From: Heliopora coerulea
Taxonomy: Eukaryota > Cnidaria > Anthozoa > Scleralcyonacea > Helioporidae
Assembly (NCBI GenBank): GCA_030142905.1
Contig: JASJOG010000086.1
Location: 310,001 to 374,000 of the forward strand
Length of the DNA: 64,000 nt
Direction: 5' to 3'
The notes under the pieces were generated by a model. That model worked only from the letters and a program-made list of their open reading frames with translations, searched no databases and was not told where the DNA came from. Position 1 is the first letter of the stretch; the number at the start of each line of letters is the position of its first letter. The position numbers were made by a program, and so were the translations under genes. This document shows positions 28,718 to 43,700 of this stretch, one piece after another.

Positions 28718-31700
28718 CTGTATTTAAAAAAAAAAAGACGACTGACGCTGCTTATTTCTGATACCATAGAATATAAAGCTATTTATCGATATTGCAGCTA
28801 TCATTAATGGTCTTACCAAAGGTGCATCTCGAACTGTCAACTGCCCCTTTCGTTGTGGTTACAAGGCCATCAGGGCATTTCAGGCAGCTGAACTGTCCTT
28901 TCTTCGGCTGGTACGTGTTTAAAGGACATTCAAGACACTGACCAACATTTTGTGAGATTTCACCAAAATGGCCAGCAGGACAGATAACTTGTTCATACGA
29001 AATGAAAACAAAAGACAAACTAAGTACGGTAATCCACTTTAAGCGCACTTATCGTATCCTTCATTAAAACATAGCCACCTTTCATTGGCTTTCATAAGAG
29101 AAGATGGCCAAGAATTACCAGGGTCAGCCGAGGGAACAATACTACATATTCCATCATACAAAGTCTTAAAAATGTTTCGTTACCTTGACAATCGCTTTCG
29201 TGGAAAGATCCTTCGTTCACGGTCGTAAATCCTTCTGGGCACTTAATGCAAGACGTTTGGCCGGATTCGTTCAGATGCGAACCCAAAGGACAAGGCAGAC
29301 ACGATGCTGCTCCATCTGCGCTCATTTCCCCGTAAAATCCGGGAGAGCAGTCCACTATGAACAAAGATTCCAAAACTCGTTAATAATTCACGAGGAAAAT
29401 GACGAGAAATTAATGTCGAAACAGTTCCCCAACGTGATAAACAACTGATCAATAATACGTCAGTTTGCGTGACTATTATACAAACTTCTGTATCTACATT
29501 GGGGCAATATCTACAGGGGCGAAGTCATAAGTTCTTACCGCATCTGAAGTCCTCTTTGATTAGTTTCTGGCCTGGAGAACACATCAGTGTGAATGTCTCT
29601 ACACCCAAGGAATGTGGCTCCAATATGTATCTTTCACTACCAGCATCAAACGATAATCCACCTTTGTTAGTTCCTTTCACCAGCCTAAGAATTGCGCTGT
29701 TTATGCCACGAGTAGAAGTGATAACTTTTTGAGCATTTGCTTCGAACATGTCATTGATGCTCGAGTTTGAAGTCACGTTCTTTCCAACGTAATCGAACTT
29801 CCACTGACAAACTTCCGCAATATCACGGGTTTGCTCATCTCGTGCTTTTATCAACTGGCAGCTGGTTATACGTAAGTCTTTTATTTGTGGTTTCGAAGCA
29901 TTCGAGACATTACCGCTCGCTACCAAAAGTAATTCTGAGATTTCCAACTGCATCTGCGCGAAGGGAAGGGTTTGCGTCCTTTGTAAGAATGTAGCGTTTA
30001 CACCAGGTTTTCTGGTTAAGGATAACGAAAGAGTAGCAACTGGTACTGGCAGAGTGAAGTACAATGCCTTGACAAAGCTTGTCTTGGAAATACTGTAGCC
30101 GAATGAATTGGACACATTACAGAAATACCGTCCTTGGTGACGAGCTTCCATAGGGGCGAAGTTTAGGTGTGAAAATATCTCGTTTGCTAGAGGACGATAA
30201 GACGTCGAGTCCAATGATTTGAACCACCACTGATACGAAATACTATTGTCACTACTCTCAGCTACGCACTGAAGCGACTCATTGACAGACACAACTGCGC
30301 TAAGGTGGTCCACGGGTTGAAGAATAATGGAAGGAGGAGGGTGAATGATTACCAAGGCTGGTGAGGAGGTTTCCTTTGAGATGTGGTTCGATACTTCACA
30401 GGTATAATTCCCAGACTGGGATGGAGTTGTGTCTCTAATCAATAAAACAGAAGTCGTTTGCTCGCCCAAAATATTTCCATTAAATCTCCATTTGTAAACC
30501 AAAAAGTCTCCTGTTGCGTTGCAGCTAAGAACAAGAGTCTGGGCCTCGCCTATCTCCGTCAAGGGTTCCGGATGTTTCGTAATGTTCGGCAAGCGTCCAC
30601 AGAATAACTTTGCTTTTGTCATGTCTTGTAGGATTCTCAGTGTATTTGATGATATGTTTGCGGCATCGTCGATCGATAAGTCAACGCTTTCAATCAACTT
30701 AACCAGGTTCGTTCGAACTTCTCTGACCTGTTGTCGAACATTGTCAGCTCCGGGTAAGTCTGTAACTTCATAAATCTCAGTTAAACCGTCCAGGACATAG
30801 GTCACGCAATCATCGAACCCGCTACAATTTCTCAACACCACATTAAAGATGTTCTCCATCGTCGAATACCAATTTCGAAAAAGTAGCTTTGAGGTCAAAT
30901 TCACAGGCTCGAAACCGTCTTTAGCAGCTTCGTTTTGTAGATCTAAAGCTCCCAGCAGCACAGGATCCGTTTCAAGGCTATTTAAGTATGCAGTTTTTCC
31001 AGTCTCCGACCCGAATTTCGATGCTATCGTTTCGTTGCCGATTAATTTTTCTAAAATGCCAATGGCATCAAATAGCCCAGACACATTTCTTATGTTGGCT
31101 TCTTGAACAAGCTGCCTCGACTCAGACGTTATGTTGTATAACGATAAAATTATGTCGTACAATGCTTGCTCGTAAATTGTAAACTCCGAACACAGCTTGT
31201 GATATTTCTGTAGTGTTGACACTGTAAGGTAGTTGGTTTCCTTCAAACGGTTGCTTGGTTCTGCGAAAGAACTGTTCGTGTCCTCCGCTGACCGTTTTCG
31301 TCGTACCTTACCAGTGGATCCACGCATGTACATACTCAGAATGTCTTTCACTATGCTTCTCAACGATGCGTTGAAATTCCTAAAATTTAAGACTGCGGAC
31401 AGCTCTTCTTCGCTTCCATTTAGTTTAAACATAACACGAACAGGCAACAGCGCACTTTCATCCATCGCTTCTGCCTTCACGTTAAATTTAACGCTCTGAA
31501 ACTCAACAAACTCGACTGATTTTAGCCGCTTATTGACAAGCTCCTTCAATCTGAGTGGCTGAGCCAGAATGTTTGAAATGTTTTTCTCAGACTGTACCGT
31601 GATATTATAAGCTTTTCTTAGATTCCTAACAGCCTTCTCAGACACATTAAACGCATTCGACGCCGACGATAACCGGATGGCAGCTCTTCGCTTCATAATT

Positions 31701-34700
31701 TCCCTGTAAGAAACATTCGCTCTAGCACTTTCTAAATTTTTCACCATCTCTGTGGAATCATTATGGCTCGATGGAATTTTCTCCAAAGCGTCAATCCTTA
31801 TCTTATGACAGAGAGCATTTTCAGCGACACAAGTAACATTAACGATGCTGAAAGCACAGGGGACAGTCGAACAACAACTCTTTGGGATTGTTTCGTTCGA
31901 GACATACACTTCACATAAACGCTCACACGCATACGGCTTTTGATAATATTCATATTGGAATCCGCTTTCACTTTTCTTGCACGTCTCAAAACGAACGCGG
32001 CATTTCCAGTGTCCATCTCTCCGATCTGTTTCACAAGGCCTTTCGGAATTGGAATTACTCATCACGGTATCTTGAAACGGATTGGACAAAACTGGACTTT
32101 TTAAATTTCCATCCACGTTTCTCCTCTGGGTCGTACACACAGCTTCATTGGTGTTTCCTGGGAAAAAAGTAGACCTTGCGTCCGTGCCGGCTTGAGGTAA
32201 GTTGTTCAAGGAGAAATCAGTGGGTTTCATAGCATAGGAAAATACTTCTTTCGTAATGCTGGCAAGCGTGTTCCTTAAATTAACTTTGGATAAACTGCTT
32301 TTTAAATAAATTCTCGTGCAATCTTGTGTCTTACATAGAACTGAGCTTACGTTAGATGTGATTACTCTTTGTTCAGTTTTAAAGCAAGTGGCTAAGCACG
32401 TTTCCCTCGACTCTGCTGCAATATTGTAATTGCAGTTTCTGCACACCATGCCTTTCCGACAAACATCGCTACACTCCTTCATGTGACAAAATTTATTCAA
32501 CTGGGAGGTCAAGTTCTTCAAGCGAGCATTTACGTTTCCCTCAACATTTTTTAATACAATTTTAGCAGCTTCAAGCCTTCTTTCGGCAGTCATGTACTCT
32601 TCGCGTGCTTTGTCCATCTCTCGTCTTCTCGTTTTCTCAAACGCAAGGGTATTTTCCAGTCGAGTGTAAGCTCTTTCTTTCCTTAGTTTGAATGATGCAA
32701 CCCTTCTTGTTGCCCTGCTGAAAACGTCGACCCCATACGCATGCAATGCCTGGTCCAAAGCTTCTACCAAGCTATCAGATTTTTTCACAAATTTCCCGGC
32801 AGCAACGAAGGTTTGACTTTCCCATGATGTCAAGGGGGAATCGAATCTTATGAATGCATCATACAAGCCGTGTAGCTTACCACTTACGTTGAATGTTAAA
32901 CCATTTCTGGAAAAGCTCACATTAACGCGCTTTTCTATCCCGAGAAAGTTGACGAGACTTTGAAACGATCCCATCGAACTTCCACTCTCTACTCTCGAGA
33001 TGTACAATTGTGGTTCCAAAGGCGCGCTTTTTAAGATTCCAGACTGCTTCGGGGTGGTTTCGCGATAATCGCCTTTGATTGATAGTTCAGTATTTCGCAT
33101 TCGCAACTCAATATTTAAGTCGTCAAACCGCAATGGACCAAACTTGAGATTCCCTCGAAAGGCCATGCTGACCCCATTAATTTTGTCACCACTTTCAGAT
33201 TGGTTGCTTTTCTTCTTTGGCTGAAGTTTTGTGTAGAAAACGGTAGAAAGTGTTCTGTTCGAGCTGCACTCGACAAAATTACCCAACTCCGATCGAACAA
33301 AAGGACATTCTTCGAGAGTGTGGGAGATGTAGAGTCCTTGAGGCAGACTTCGTTCCGTGGAGGTACTTTCTTGTGAACTTCCTATGTTTCAGATAGATAG
33401 AGTATAAAATGGCGTTTTACTATATCGTATATACTCTGACAATTTTGAAATACAACTGCATCAGTAAAGATATTACATGTTATATGTACATGACTTATGT
33501 ATAATGAACATTGCGTGTTGGACTGGGATAGTGTCGAGGCTTTACGGTGTCCGATTACCTGGGACCTAGGCAGGAATTTCCATCATCCATCCTGTTACTT
33601 ATAATAACATGTTAAACTTCCTTCAGCAGTTATTAAGGTTTATTATAATTTAAGTGCTCAAAACTTTGCAGTTAAATGTTCAATCACCATCTTTTCCGTT
33701 ACAGTCAACTGTAAACCGCACTTTGTGCATATGTAGCTACAGACGCTACTGACGGATTCCAGGGGCTCAATAAATCAAGTGCACAGGTATTGCACTCCTG
33801 CAGGACTTACCTCCAAACGTTGCATAACTAACTGACTGCGGGACGTTTACTATCACATTCGTTTTCTTGCCTTCTACTTCAAGTTTCATCGTTAATTTTG
33901 AATTCCCGTACAGATCTACTTGCCATTGTTGGTCTAAAGGTGAGTGTAAAATCTGTAACAAGGCAAACGACAAAACAGGGTTAGTTATTTCCAAAACTAC
34001 TTCATCTTAAATTAACACATAAGAACCTCAGTGGCTCATCCGAGAATTTGTTTTACATCTAATAATTTTTAGCACGTAAATCGAAGAATTCCCTGTATAC
34101 AAATGTGAGAATCCTCTCTGTATATCCCGGAGAAGATTTGCAAATAAATCTACGAATCCGAAACACAGATCTAATTGAAGTTCTAAATTACTTTACCAGT
34201 TTTAGTACCACTATGATTTTCATGTTAGTTCGTTTAGTGTGGAATTTATTCTATATAAATTTGATGATTTTAGAACATAAATCTTAGAACTCGTTCCACA
34301 CTAATGGAAGCCACTGTACACACATTTGACAACTCGTTTTACACTCCTCCGCGTCGTGCATCATTTCAATACATTCAGTGCCAGTATAATTTTGACCATG
34401 GTATTCAAATACTTAAGCTACTTTCAAAAACTTCAACACATTATTGCACGAATAAATAAGTAATTTCACTATGATATGAAAATACTCCGACTCAATATGC
34501 GAAATGAAAGTTCCGTATGTCAAATTTATTTCATATGTCAACCTTTAATTTCATTTCAAATGCATATTTTTTACAACAAAGTTTCGTATGAAGTTGTTGA
34601 ACAATGCTACTTGACATGGGAATCGGGTATTTCATGTGTTAAAATGTTCATTTCATATGCGAAATGACATACACATGAATTCTATTTAATGGTTGCTTAA

Positions 34701-37700
34701 AAAATCCCATTTATAACCGTGACTTACTTTGTCTATGCGATCCACACCAATGACCATCGTTCCATCAAACTCCATGGAACAATTGACGAAATCTTCATTT
34801 GTGAACGACTTCTTCAATGATGCTACTATGGCCAGATTCCCTTTGTCAGATGAATCAATTCCAACAAATTCTTCCCCATTCCAGTAAACACCTTTTCTGA
34901 GTTTCTCAATAGATTTGGTTTTCGAAATTTGCAGAGAGTAGAAGGTAAAATCCCAACCATCTTCCTTCAGTCTCTTAACTATCGAAATACTGTTCACTAA
35001 ATCCACATCTTTAGCCGAAGGGTGCATGATCACATTCTTCGGAGAGGCACTACAAAGATCGACAGCCAATGAAAATGGTAACTTATAATCACGTGATCCT
35101 AAAATGTCACCCTCCCCCTCGACGGTCAGGTTGATGTTTCGAGAGATAAGAAGAGAAATAGCTGTTTTGTCGGACAGCGGTTGTCCCTTCCCAACGTCGG
35201 TTTTCCGCAATTTCTTACCAGACAAAAAGTACGCTTCCAGATCGGATGGGTAAAGGGCTTCAGACTTCACGACCTTTGCTAAACTGACAACCAGCCATGA
35301 GGGAAAACTGCTTTGAAAAGTTTCAAGGAACGATTTTGCCAAGATCTGCGACCTCAAGAGATCTTCAATTGAATAGTTTTCCTGATGTTCACCACAGTGT
35401 TCTTCGACCATTGCTGGAGCTTGGCTGTAAACAGTCGAGCCTAGCAAAGACAATGGCACGATGGTCTTTCCAACTCCCACCGTCACCACACCTCTTGTCG
35501 ACAACATAGGACCAAGCGTATTCCATGATGACGTTGACGAATAAACAATGACATCATTAGTACGTGGACATTTATTCATTTCCAACTGATAACACCCAAC
35601 GGGTAGTTTCAAATGCTGACGTAAATTTCCAGCCGATTGACCGGTGGTATTCTCAGCCCGCTCAACAAACACCACATCATTTTGTGGAGGCTTAAAGTCT
35701 GCTGCGTCTGGGCCGGATAGCGTATATTCCACAAACTGCAAGCCACGTTGTTGGGCGACAGCTGTCATCGACTGTTTAACGGAGGTGGTATTAAAGAGAA
35801 GAAATTCGGGCTCGAATGCAACACCTTGGCTTCTTGGTGTCACGATAACGTAATCAGAAGCTGGCGAAGATTCGAATTGGAGGGATGACGAGGGTACTCC
35901 ACGGGTAAAGGAGGGATATTGTGGGGTATCAATGTTTCCAACATCACATTTACTTCCACTGTAGCCGGTCAGTGAACAGTTGCAAGTGAAACGGGAGGAG
36001 CTGATTGACGTACATATCCCACCATTTTGACAAGGGTTTGGTTCGCATGCTCTGATTTCTGAGAAAATAAAAACAGTCCTGTTAATCCATATCTGTTCTA
36101 CCACACAAATCTCACGTCAGTTGCACAGCATGTAACCTTGTTCATGATTTACAGGGAAATTTTAAGCAACTAACGTCCAGCTACGTGCCCTGGTATTAAC
36201 GAACAGAGTTTTGGGAGTTTTAGGACAGAATCATATTTCAAGCTAAATTGCTTTAAAAAAGTCAACGAGCGTCATAAACTAACTTTGCAGAGAACATAAA
36301 AAATTCGCTTAACCCCGACTTCTGTGTATATCATTTATGTACATCGTAAACAAGCCAATGGTTCTCTAATTATCGCTTATACACTCGAAGGTTTAAAAAC
36401 ACGGGTATCTATAGCTATTTGCTATGGAGATGAACCTGTGAATGACGTCAGCTTAGCGATATCAAAATCAAGGCGGATCACGCCAAACTGAAAAGAGGTT
36501 AAAAAAGTAAAAAATCTTAACCTGTCCTCATAAACCCACAATTTCATAGAACTGTCAAATTCTGAGTAACTCTCTTTCGTACCAATTTTAAACATGTTTT
36601 AAAAAATTTTTGTTCCATATTTTTTGGTAAAGAGCATACGGTGATAATATAAATGTGTTATGATAATTTAATCATCATCGGCATAGTCATCACCACCAGT
36701 GAAGTTATTGATAGTAACTCTTTAAGTTGGCAAATCAAATTAGTGCTCTTACCCACCTTTGCACTCTGTATTATTTGGCTTCCAGGCACCGCTGGAATCA
36801 CAACTGATGTTACTTGAACCCTCGAGGAAATAGCCACGCTCACAACCCACAATGCATTCGGAAGTAAACTCTGTATTGCATGGAGAGTACACAAAACCAC
36901 TTCGAGGTGCAACAGGAACTGGACAGTGGATTACTGAAACAATTAGGGACAGAAAAAGCTTTCATCGCAGATAGAGAAAATCTCAAAGTGGAAACATGGA
37001 GGTGCTGGTGGCACATGCACTGGTAGTGCTCGTGTCTCTCACCACTGTGACCAGGGTTCGATTCCGGCCCCGTGCAGTTATCTGATTAAAGTTTATCTTG
37101 GTCACATGTGAGAAGAGTGTTGTCCAGTTTGACTATACCAAGCATCGCAGGTTTTCTCCGGGTATTCCGGATTCCTCCTGCAATAACACTAGACCCATGA
37201 GGGGTGAACCTTACTGGACCTCTAGGGAGAACAGCTCACGTAGCTGATAGGGCCATCCAGTATAAATAAAGGCACTTCACTTTATCATGAAACTGATAAA
37301 CTACGATGCCTTTTTGTTGCTGATCTCGAACTTTATCCCCAGAATATCCCATCGACCTTAACAAATTAGGGCTGAATCATAAATTATGGTAGATTTATTG
37401 TTCCTTGCCTTAACCAAAGCATTAGATCTAACTATAAGTTCACATCATCCATCCTGGTGATAGTACACCTAACGCAGACAACACCTCAATTATATTTTTT
37501 TTTCAATTTCCAAGGATGTGAAACACCTTTCATTAACACTGGCTAACCCTATCAGTTACTAAATTTTCTCCCCAGCAGTCCTAGCCATCCTTCATGGGTC
37601 TCTTGTTACGACAGGAGTACACCGGAGTCTCCGGAGACAACTTGCTCTACATGGTAAAGTCAAATTGGAAAAGGAAATATGAAAGTCAGTAGATTTACAC

Positions 37701-40700
37701 CTGTCGTGAACTCAATAGTCTGATAATGTTTTGAGGCAGACGGACAAAATACCAGCTGCTAGTCAACTCATTTGACGTTTCCAGGAAATTTATAACAGCT
37801 ACTTGCGTCTCCAAGAAACGTTCTAAAATTTACTTTACACGTAACACCGTTCTTTAAATAAGTATCACGTAACAAATTCTAAAGTTTCGTTTTTAAAAGC
37901 CAGAAGAAGGAAATTTCAACTCACTTTCACATGCAGTTTCACGACCTGTCCACACTTTCTCGGCACTACACGTGCGGTTCTTAGAACCAGTCAATTCGTA
38001 TCCTGGAAAGCACATGAAATAACAAACGTGCTCCGTTGTGTTACCCGTACAGTTCATTTTTCCATTGACTGGAGTTTCCACTCGCACACAGGGTCGACCT
38101 GTTTAAACAAGGTAAAGTTTCGGACATTGATTAATAAGGACCTAAAGATCTAACACGTCAACTTGAACGACGACGACTCTTAAAAATTTCAGTAAATAAA
38201 AACACAACAGTTTATTGACCACAGTAGTTGATACTTGTGACTTGCTTTATAAGTCCTAAATTCCCAAGTTCTCCTAGAACGACTGTAGTTTCGAGCATTG
38301 GTGTCGTGTTGATTTCAATCTTAAGTGAGCGCTTTTTCACTCCGCGAGCTGACGTCATTCACAAGACGTAAAAATGGTCTGGGTGATGTTGTATGGAGAA
38401 CAACGACGGTGCTGAGAATGCACTACAGAATAAAAATCACTCATTCTCTTTGTTTTGCATGAAGAATTCTTTTGTTTAGAAGATGTCGTCGATGAACTTA
38501 ACCTCGTAGATCTTAAGGTCCCCAATATCAAGTTACGAATGGACACAAAACTAGATAACTTCAATACTTCAGCCAATATGTAAAATGATTAGCTCAGACG
38601 CAATATCACCATTTTTCTCTAAACCCTTCACTATGATTGGTCAAAAACTTTCAGTTTAAACTGCGTGTCTATCTTAAAGTCTGGTCTCCACCTGGCGGAA
38701 TTTCATGACCAGTAAAAGACTCCTATTCCTCACATACCTATGCAATGTCTTCCATCGGATGTCAAGTCAAATCCTCGTCTACATGTGCACCTGTAACTTC
38801 CTTGGGTGTTGACGCAATTATGTTCGCATCCATCAACACCTCTTGAGCATTCATTCATGTCTGAATCAAAAAATTAAAAAGATTTGTTAAGCTTTAGATT
38901 GTGCTGGGGTAGATAACCCTTAAAACCCAAACGAGATTTTCTTTTCTTCCGATTATATCACGAGAACAACGTCTTGTTCCAATATATCAATAAAAGAAAA
39001 TGTAATGGAACAACTGCTTCAGGATTCCAAAGATCATATGCTGCATTTCTGCAACAGTAAAAAGGCGCGCCATGCTTACTTGTAGCAGTAATGAAAAACA
39101 ACCAGACATTTTATCTTGCAACCATTCCAGAAAAGTCAGCAAATGGATTTTTTATCAATTTCAGAATAATGTTCACAATTACCTGTAAAAAACTACGAAT
39201 GTCTTTGGCGCAGTTACGTGCCTCTCCAGATATCTCATGTGCAGTCTTTCCGAGAACTACTATTATAGTATTTCCCATTACTCTCAAGATCACGTCGCGA
39301 ATTGTACGAACGGCCTTGAACGGTCAATCATACTGATGTGTCACACACATCTGCACACCAAGGAACCTGATGTGCTCTCTTTACTACAACACTTTCCGAG
39401 ATCTGATGTGGTTTCTTCCCGAGGACTTACCATAACAAGATTTTCCATCAGTTCCAAGATAATATCCGTGATTGCAAGAACAGTTGTAACCACCAACGAG
39501 GTTCTTGCAGTTTTGTCCACACCCAGATATCTTCTCTTCACATTCATTCAAATCTGGGGAAAGAAAAATGATAACGTGACATGTTGAGCCAGGTGACCAA
39601 CTGTATTCAATCAGGTTCTAACACCATATGCATCAGAATGGCCACCAGAATCACAAGAAAAGTCAGCACTACCATAATCACGCACCATCGCCAGAATCCA
39701 GAAAACTACTTCCGACAAACGGCGTCCCTTTTTAAACATATTTTTTTCGATAAGGAATAATTGTTAAGGTTTATTCTTGGTAAATAGACCTTACCGTCAC
39801 ATGATTTGAAATCGCTTGTATTCAACCGATATCCAGATTTACAGCTGCAGTTATACCCCCCTGGGTAATTGACACATCCTTGATGGCAGCCGTGGATGTT
39901 CCCAGCACATTCGTCGTGATCTGTGGGGATCGTGAAATAACTTTTCAAAAATGCACACACTGGCTGGGTGAAGGTGAAGGAAAATTTATTGTATTACGAG
40001 AGATATTGTATGAATCACAAGAAATTAATCATGGGCAGGACTAAAGTAAAAACTAAGTGATACAGATCTGAAATGGGATGATTAGTTATACCAAAGACTT
40101 GTTTCCACAATTTCATAGAATTCCCAGAAAGGTCACAACGTTTTTCACGTTTCCCTTTAATTTTAATGACATGTTTCGAAAGATCAACTTCCCTCATCAG
40201 GTAAGATGTTACAGCTGTTGAGTAATGCTGTGATGGTACACACCTCAAATGCTACATTAAACCGCTGATGGAGGAAGTACATCTTTCGAAAAGTATTAAA
40301 CTTAAAAGAAGATCTGAAAGACGTTATGATATTTATTATAGAACTACATGTCACCTAACTTTATAGAAGCACAGAAATATAAGTAGTCGCCCTTCCTGCA
40401 TGGCAAAGGATGGTGTGCATTTAGATAACTTTAACCCTCTAAACCTCAAGCCGATATAATCTTCTCGACTTGACATACTGAATTGTCTGGCGTCAGCCAG
40501 AGTAATTTAAACAATGATATAAAAGATAAACGTTTGGCGTAAACTTTTCCATGTTTACATCGAGTCACAGAAATACGATTTTCAGCCAATCACTGTATAG
40601 TTTTTCGCACCGTCATTTCATAGAAGTTAGTGGGGACGTGGAAACTGCTTTCTACTTCTAAATTAGGATCAAGCGAAAATATTTGAGAAGAAAATACATT

Positions 40701-43700
40701 AACGATCGAACAACAGTACACTAGAATTACTTCAACTTTGGTCGTATAGCTACCTGTACAGTTCTTGCCATTGGAAGCTAAAAAGTGTCCTTTAGCACAC
40801 GTGCAGTTGAAACCACCGGGGAAATTAACACACATATGTTGACAGCCATGATGAAAGCTGCTGCTGGAGTTACACTCATCAATATCTGATGAAAAATGAA
40901 GAAACTTTAGACTTTAGAAGTAAAATAGGAAGTTTCGTTTGTTCTTAAGTTGGTCAGTTACTGAGCCATTCTGTCTAGGGAGGACATGAATTTCGGTTTT
41001 GGGGTCGAAGGTTGAGTTGATAATGTGACTCAAGACTGATGGCAAAACTTTAATAAAAAAAAGTTCCAAGTTACTCTAATCTCTCTGATTGGCAATAGCT
41101 AGTGATCTTGGATTTGAGCTAGAGGGGGGAGGCAATTCACAAATCTATAAAGTATCTCTTTTTTTAACAAGGTGTAGTCGACATTTTTCTGACATTGCAG
41201 TCATCAGACAGAATCTCGGCTTCCCCTCATTACTCTTTTTCTGTGTTCAGTTGTTATGAGGGAGAACTGCTGAAACTATGGAAAACAGTTTAACTTTGCA
41301 ACCAGGTGAAGAAGACACGATGTAAGAGTGTCACTCTGGTTAGAGATATAGTACTCCTAACAAGTTATCTATTTTGTATGTAAGTTTATATCTAAGTTAT
41401 GTATCTATATCTCCCCAGAAAACTGGAGTGCAAATATCACACAAAGTATAACAGTACAGTGACCCCATTTCTTTCTATAGTGTTATATTTTGTATCATAT
41501 TTCCACTCGAGTTTTCACCAGATATCCACATTAAATGGTGACCTAATTTAACATAGATAACTTGTTTGGAATACTATATTACAAACCACAGTAGCACTCT
41601 TATATCAAATAAAAAATATAGTTAAAAAGATGCACCAAAATAATTACAGTTCTCATTACATAGTAATATACCTGTGCAGTTCTTTCCATTGGCAGCTAAA
41701 AAGTACCCTTTTCCGCATGTACAGTTGTAACCTCCACCAAAATTGACACAGATTTGTTGACAGCCATCATGAAAGCCACTGCTCGAATTACATTCATTAA
41801 AATCTGATTAAAAGATGAACGAACTTTTAGAGACTTTTTCAGTAAGAACGTAATACTTCAGACGTTAAGTAATTTGGTCCAAGATGGATATGAATTTTGT
41901 CTTTGTCGTCAACTCTTTCGCGGCCAAATATTTTTGAGGTCTTTTACGTCGATCTACTTAGAATATGATTCTGAGTGATATTTTGATTGCAGACCGAGAG
42001 AAGTGTCCCACATGAAAAGTAAATAAATCTTCTGCAGGTATATTCCTCCCACCATGTGAAAAATTGGCCTCCCTTCAATCTCCAACTTAAGTTCAAAGTT
42101 AACATTAATTATAAGTATATTTAATAATTTACACAGATATCCCTCGAGAGAGAGGCTCATGGCTTCCCCCAACAACAGTTTGTCTTTTTTAACGTTCAGT
42201 TGTCATGAACTGTTAATCTAAGTCCTAGACAAGCCAGCGCAAGCCTGTACTTTATAATCCAATCACAAAATCGAGTTCCGTTATTCACTTACCTATATCA
42301 CACTGTGAGCCGATCCAGCCAACGGTACAGTTGCAAGTGTTAGGTGCTGTACAAGTACCGTTATTCTGACAAACGTTGGTACAAATAGCTGGAAAGAGGA
42401 GAAAAGCAATCCATAAACGTATTTTTATTATACTTTGAGGTAAGCTGATGGAGTCAGTTGTCCAAAGCTTGCACACAGACACAGGGAACCATATTGAATG
42501 ATAATATGTGTGAATTAAACCCAGCAGAAACGTATGCAAATCAAGTGTGCAAGCAATTGTTTTCAACCGCCCATGCTTGGCTAAAACTGAAATACGTATT
42601 AGAAGAAAACTGAAGCTCATGTAATTTTTTTCGCCACCTGGAAATCGCTTCACTTTTATTAACCATACAGTCTTTCGATTTGTCACAATGTTGTTTCATA
42701 CATAAAACAAAAAACTGAATGACGCATGAACGAAAACTAAAATTGAAAAATTATCAAGGCCATTCCTCGTCATGGATCAAGTCGAGTATGACAGTGAGAA
42801 TTATCAAGGCCAAGGTCTTAGGAATTCAACGCTTGTTTCATCAACTTTATTATATGTCCAAGAAGATACTACACTGCAAAAACATCCAACTATTCATTTC
42901 TAAACAACTTTAATGGCAGCTGTGAGGCTTGAAAACGATTTTCTGCAGAAAAGACACGACTCTTTCATGTATAAAAATCACTTTCGGTAGATGAACTTAA
43001 CGAATTCGCGCTATTTGGAGTTATTTGTGTGTTTGTTATGTAGCCAATCAAAATCGAGATATTATCAATATTGTATAGTAAAATGTTTTTACGCGACATC
43101 ATTTTAGAAGTTGACTGCAACTACTTTATCTGCAGCAAAACTGCAGCGTTTGTTTCTTATCATAGTGTGAAACGTATCAACAGTGCCTTACGTGTTGTAC
43201 ACTCGTCTCCATTTGCCCTCCACCCTTGCTTGCATTCGTACACTGCTCTTGTCTTTGATTGGTTTCTATAAGCAGTGACCCATCTATATTGGGACACAGT
43301 TCTAAGAAAAAAAATCAAAATTGGTGGTAGAGTTAAAACATCCGAAGTAGAACTTCAAACATGAGCGGTAGTGCTTTATTAAAAAGGTGCTTTATGTAAA
43401 TGTGGAGCAACAACAGGGTGGGAAGGGAGGGCAAGTTACCAGATGTTAACATAAGTCAGCTTGCACTGTCTTAGCCCACGTTTTATGTGCATTTGTCAGA
43501 AATGTCGCAAATTTCTTAATACCAGGGAACAAGATTTCTGTTTTTGCAATCGAGTCTATGAAACCCTGGCTTTTAATAAACCTACCTACAGCTTTTGTAA
43601 CACGACCACCACGAGGGACAGATCCATGGGCAAGTCCTTCTGTAAAACAATTGCCTGGTCAATGTTGATACTCTGATATAATACGTCTCATACTTCGTCT

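Larger units (their letters stand above)
25850..33381. repeat. segmental duplication, left copy (3' half of gene B and flank)
   Basis: Matches 57285-64000 at an offset of 31,369-31,403 bp, nearly base for base, through non-coding flank, introns and exons. By eye roughly 30 residues differ over 1,030 in the shared part of the giant exon. The left breakpoint lies near AAAAGATATCATTTA. The right limit is not visible because the second copy runs off the window, so the end given here is only the end of gene B's giant exon. Confidence 0.85.
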
